A DNA stretch of 8,083 nt from contig CAZJQI010000088.1 in the NCBI GenBank assembly GCA_964548275.1, positions 1-8,083 of the forward strand, in the 5' to 3' direction. The notes under the pieces were generated by a model, which had not been told where the DNA came from, searched no databases, and saw only the letters and a list, made by a program, of their open reading frames with translations. This document shows, one piece after another, positions 6,876 through 8,083 of the stretch (position 1 is the first letter of the stretch; each line of letters begins with the position of its first letter). A program made the position numbers and the translations under genes. The stretch comes from JAUVUV01 sp964548275. GTDB lineage: Bacteria > Gemmatimonadota > Glassbacteria > GWA2-58-10.

Positions 6876-7730
6876 TCAGAGAAACAGGAACCACGTCCCG
6901 GCGATCATAATCACCACACCAATCAGCCTCTCCTGGATTTTTTCTTTAAAAATAAAATAAGCCAGCACCACGGTAACAATCAAGCCAAGCATTGAGGCAG
7001 GCTCGGCAATGCTCACCTCGATCCGCGTAATGGCGAATATGAGCAGTTGATAGCTGTAGATATCCACTGCGCCTGCCACCGAACCGATTTTCCACCTGGT
7101 TTTGAACAAACCGGCCGCCCCAGCCAGGCGCCTGGTAAAAACCAGATATAAAAAAAGGAAAAGACAGGTGATGATACACAGGCTGTAAGCATAGATGATC
7201 GGATGAACGCTGCGCACCATGAACCCGTCCACAGTGCGGCCCACGGCCACCAGCAGGGAGGAAAGCATCATGAACTGGCAGGCCCTGTTCGTGGTCAGGG
7301 CTTTGAGCGAGTGAAATATGTGCTGCTTCCGGTTGAGAAAACTCATGCCGTAGATAAGCAGCACAATGCCGAATATTTTCAGGATATCGAGCGATTCATC
7401 GAGAAACACCGTGGTGAGAAAAAGCAGAAAGAACAGGCCGAAATAATAGACCGGCCCCACCAGCGAAGCTTCACCTCTGGAAAGGGACTTAACATAGAAC
7501 ACTGTCTGCACTGTATAGACCAGGCTGGCGAGCGCGGCGATCCAGAGAAAGCCGTAGCTTTCAGGCGGCTGAACAGTAAAGACAAGCGGAGTAAGAAACA
7601 CCGTGCCGGTAGTGAAAATAAGGGACACCGCCTCCACGCTGCCGGATTTCTCCGCGACCTGCTTGAAAATGATCTTTTCGTAGCCGGTGAGCACGATCCT
7701 GCCGGCCAGGGCGAGATATGCCAGCCACAT
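6876..7730 (-). CDS. EamA/DMT-superfamily ten-helix transporter
   Basis: The product has 284 residues, nearly all in about ten membrane helices (roughly 1-16, 34-52, 60-81, 87-110, 115-133, 150-172, 175-198, 213-234, 241-262 and 267-284). It divides into two EamA repeats (about 2-134 and 150-283). Each repeat ends in the family pattern of a helix, a short acidic loop and a glycine-containing helix: FLDESLDILKIFGIVLLIYG (109-128) and FKEKIQERLIGVVIMIAG (261-278). Members export or import small metabolites, including amino acids and nucleotide sugars. Nothing in the sequence tells the substrate. The ATG at 7730 has only a weak TAGG upstream, but a stop codon six codons before it and the helix start support this choice. 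The gene is convergent with the MttB-like gene, 84 bases apart, and a sigma70-like promoter lies about 80 bases upstream. Confidence 0.92.
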   Translation of the reverse strand: MWLAYLALAGRIVLTGYEKIIFKQVAEKSGSVEAVSLIFTTGTVFLTPLVFTVQPPESYGFLWIAALASLVYTVQTVFYVKSLSRGEASLVGPVYYFGLFFLLFLTTVFLDESLDILKIFGIVLLIYGMSFLNRKQHIFHSLKALTTNRACQFMMLSSLLVAVGRTVDGFMVRSVHPIIYAYSLCIITCLFLFLYLVFTRRLAGAAGLFKTRWKIGSVAGAVDIYSYQLLIFAITRIEVSIAEPASMLGLIVTVVLAYFIFKEKIQERLIGVVIMIAGTWFLFL

Positions 7731-8083
7731 GAGGCGCCTAACTTTTCAGAATAGCAAATTCAGTAATCAGCCCGTAAATACTTTGGAAAACTTACACCTC
7801 TAATGAAAGGCTCAAATGATAATGCGCACAGGGCTTAAAGTCAAAAGAATTGGCACTTTAATACGGGTAAAATCACTCAGGTAGGATTTGTTGCGGAAAT
7901 GCACCACACTACGGCAAGCCGTAAAGTATTAAAATGATGGAGTTGATCGATCTTATCACCTCCCCGAGGGCGAAAACATCAAGACAACCCCCTGTTTCCC
8001 AGTAATGTCCGGTTAGGCTTTTGCAGGGGGAGCAAATTATTCCAAGTTTTTACATAACAATGCATTGAGGTAATTTTTTCCTT
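7731..8083. other. Intergenic region upstream of the transporter, no convincing gene
   Basis: These 353 bases hold the transporter promoter (7816-7844), a short hairpin ACGG-CAAG-CCGT (7911-7922) and a 7-bp inverted repeat CCCCCTG/CAGGGGG (7988-7994 and 8024-8030) around AATGTCCGGTTAGG. There is also a 23-codon plus-strand frame (7934-8005) with two ATGs in tandem and no clear ribosome binding site. I recognise no RNA gene. The last 300 bases may hold remnants of a mobile element, but this is not shown. Confidence 0.5.
7816..7844 (-). promoter_or_regulatory. Sigma70-type promoter of the EamA transporter
   Basis: Read on the minus strand, TTGACT (7844-7839) is followed by exactly 17 bases and then TATCAT (7821-7816). 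Both boxes match the consensus at five of six positions. Transcription would start near 7809, giving a leader of about 80 bases before the ATG at 7730. The match is good, but the sigma factors of the host are unknown. Confidence 0.6.

Noticed and set aside
7203..7754. 183-codon plus-strand frame
   Set aside because: It is complementary to the EamA transporter; its His/Lys/Gln-rich composition is the mirror of membrane-helix codons.
7850..7866. Sigma54-type promoter from TTGGCAC
   Set aside because: The -12 position reads CG rather than GC, so the essential dinucleotide is missing.

Overview
The window carries five complete protein genes and no RNA gene that I can recognise. It looks like chromosome from an uncultured, moderately GC-rich bacterium. 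The combination of a GH20-type glycosidase, a uroporphyrinogen-decarboxylase-like methyltransferase, a non-pyrrolysine MttB-family protein and GTAGGGGC/GCCCCTAC-type palindromic intergenic repeats is the sort of content seen in environmental lineages such as Latescibacterota, Hydrogenedentota or Planctomycetota-like bacteria. That placement is an inference from style only.

Layout: (1) Bases 1-233 hold a palindromic repeat cut by the window edge and a second imperfect hairpin. (2) A secreted GH20-type beta-N-acetylhexosaminidase-like protein lies at 234-2465 on the minus strand. (3) An AT-rich block (about 2466-4100, roughly one third GC against 55-65% in most of the flanking genes) contains a Tat-exported TolB/PD40-like beta-propeller protein at 2526-3656 (minus) and an empty 461-base intergenic stretch with a GntR-like palindrome. 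(4) Two plus-strand genes follow: a URO-D/MtaA/CmuA-superfamily protein (4118-5188) and an MttB-superfamily methyltransferase. The MttB-like gene should probably start at TTG 5331, where there is a strong ribosome binding site. A 24-bp perfect palindrome sits between these two genes. (5) A ten-helix EamA/DMT transporter lies at 6876-7730 (minus), convergent with the MttB gene and preceded by a good sigma70-type promoter. (6) The last 353 bases hold no convincing gene.

How they may work together: the two plus-strand genes belong to the two enzyme classes that bracket a corrinoid protein in cobamide-dependent methyl transfer. MttB-type enzymes take a methyl group from a quaternary or tertiary amine. 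URO-D-superfamily MtaA/MtbA/CmuA-type enzymes pass methyl groups between the corrinoid and a thiol or folate acceptor. No corrinoid protein or reductive activator is in the window, so the pathway is either completed elsewhere or the pairing is only local. The glycosidase and propeller genes suggest polysaccharide or glycoprotein scavenging in the envelope, with no visible link to the methyltransferases. I see no defence system, CRISPR array, intact transposon or phage.
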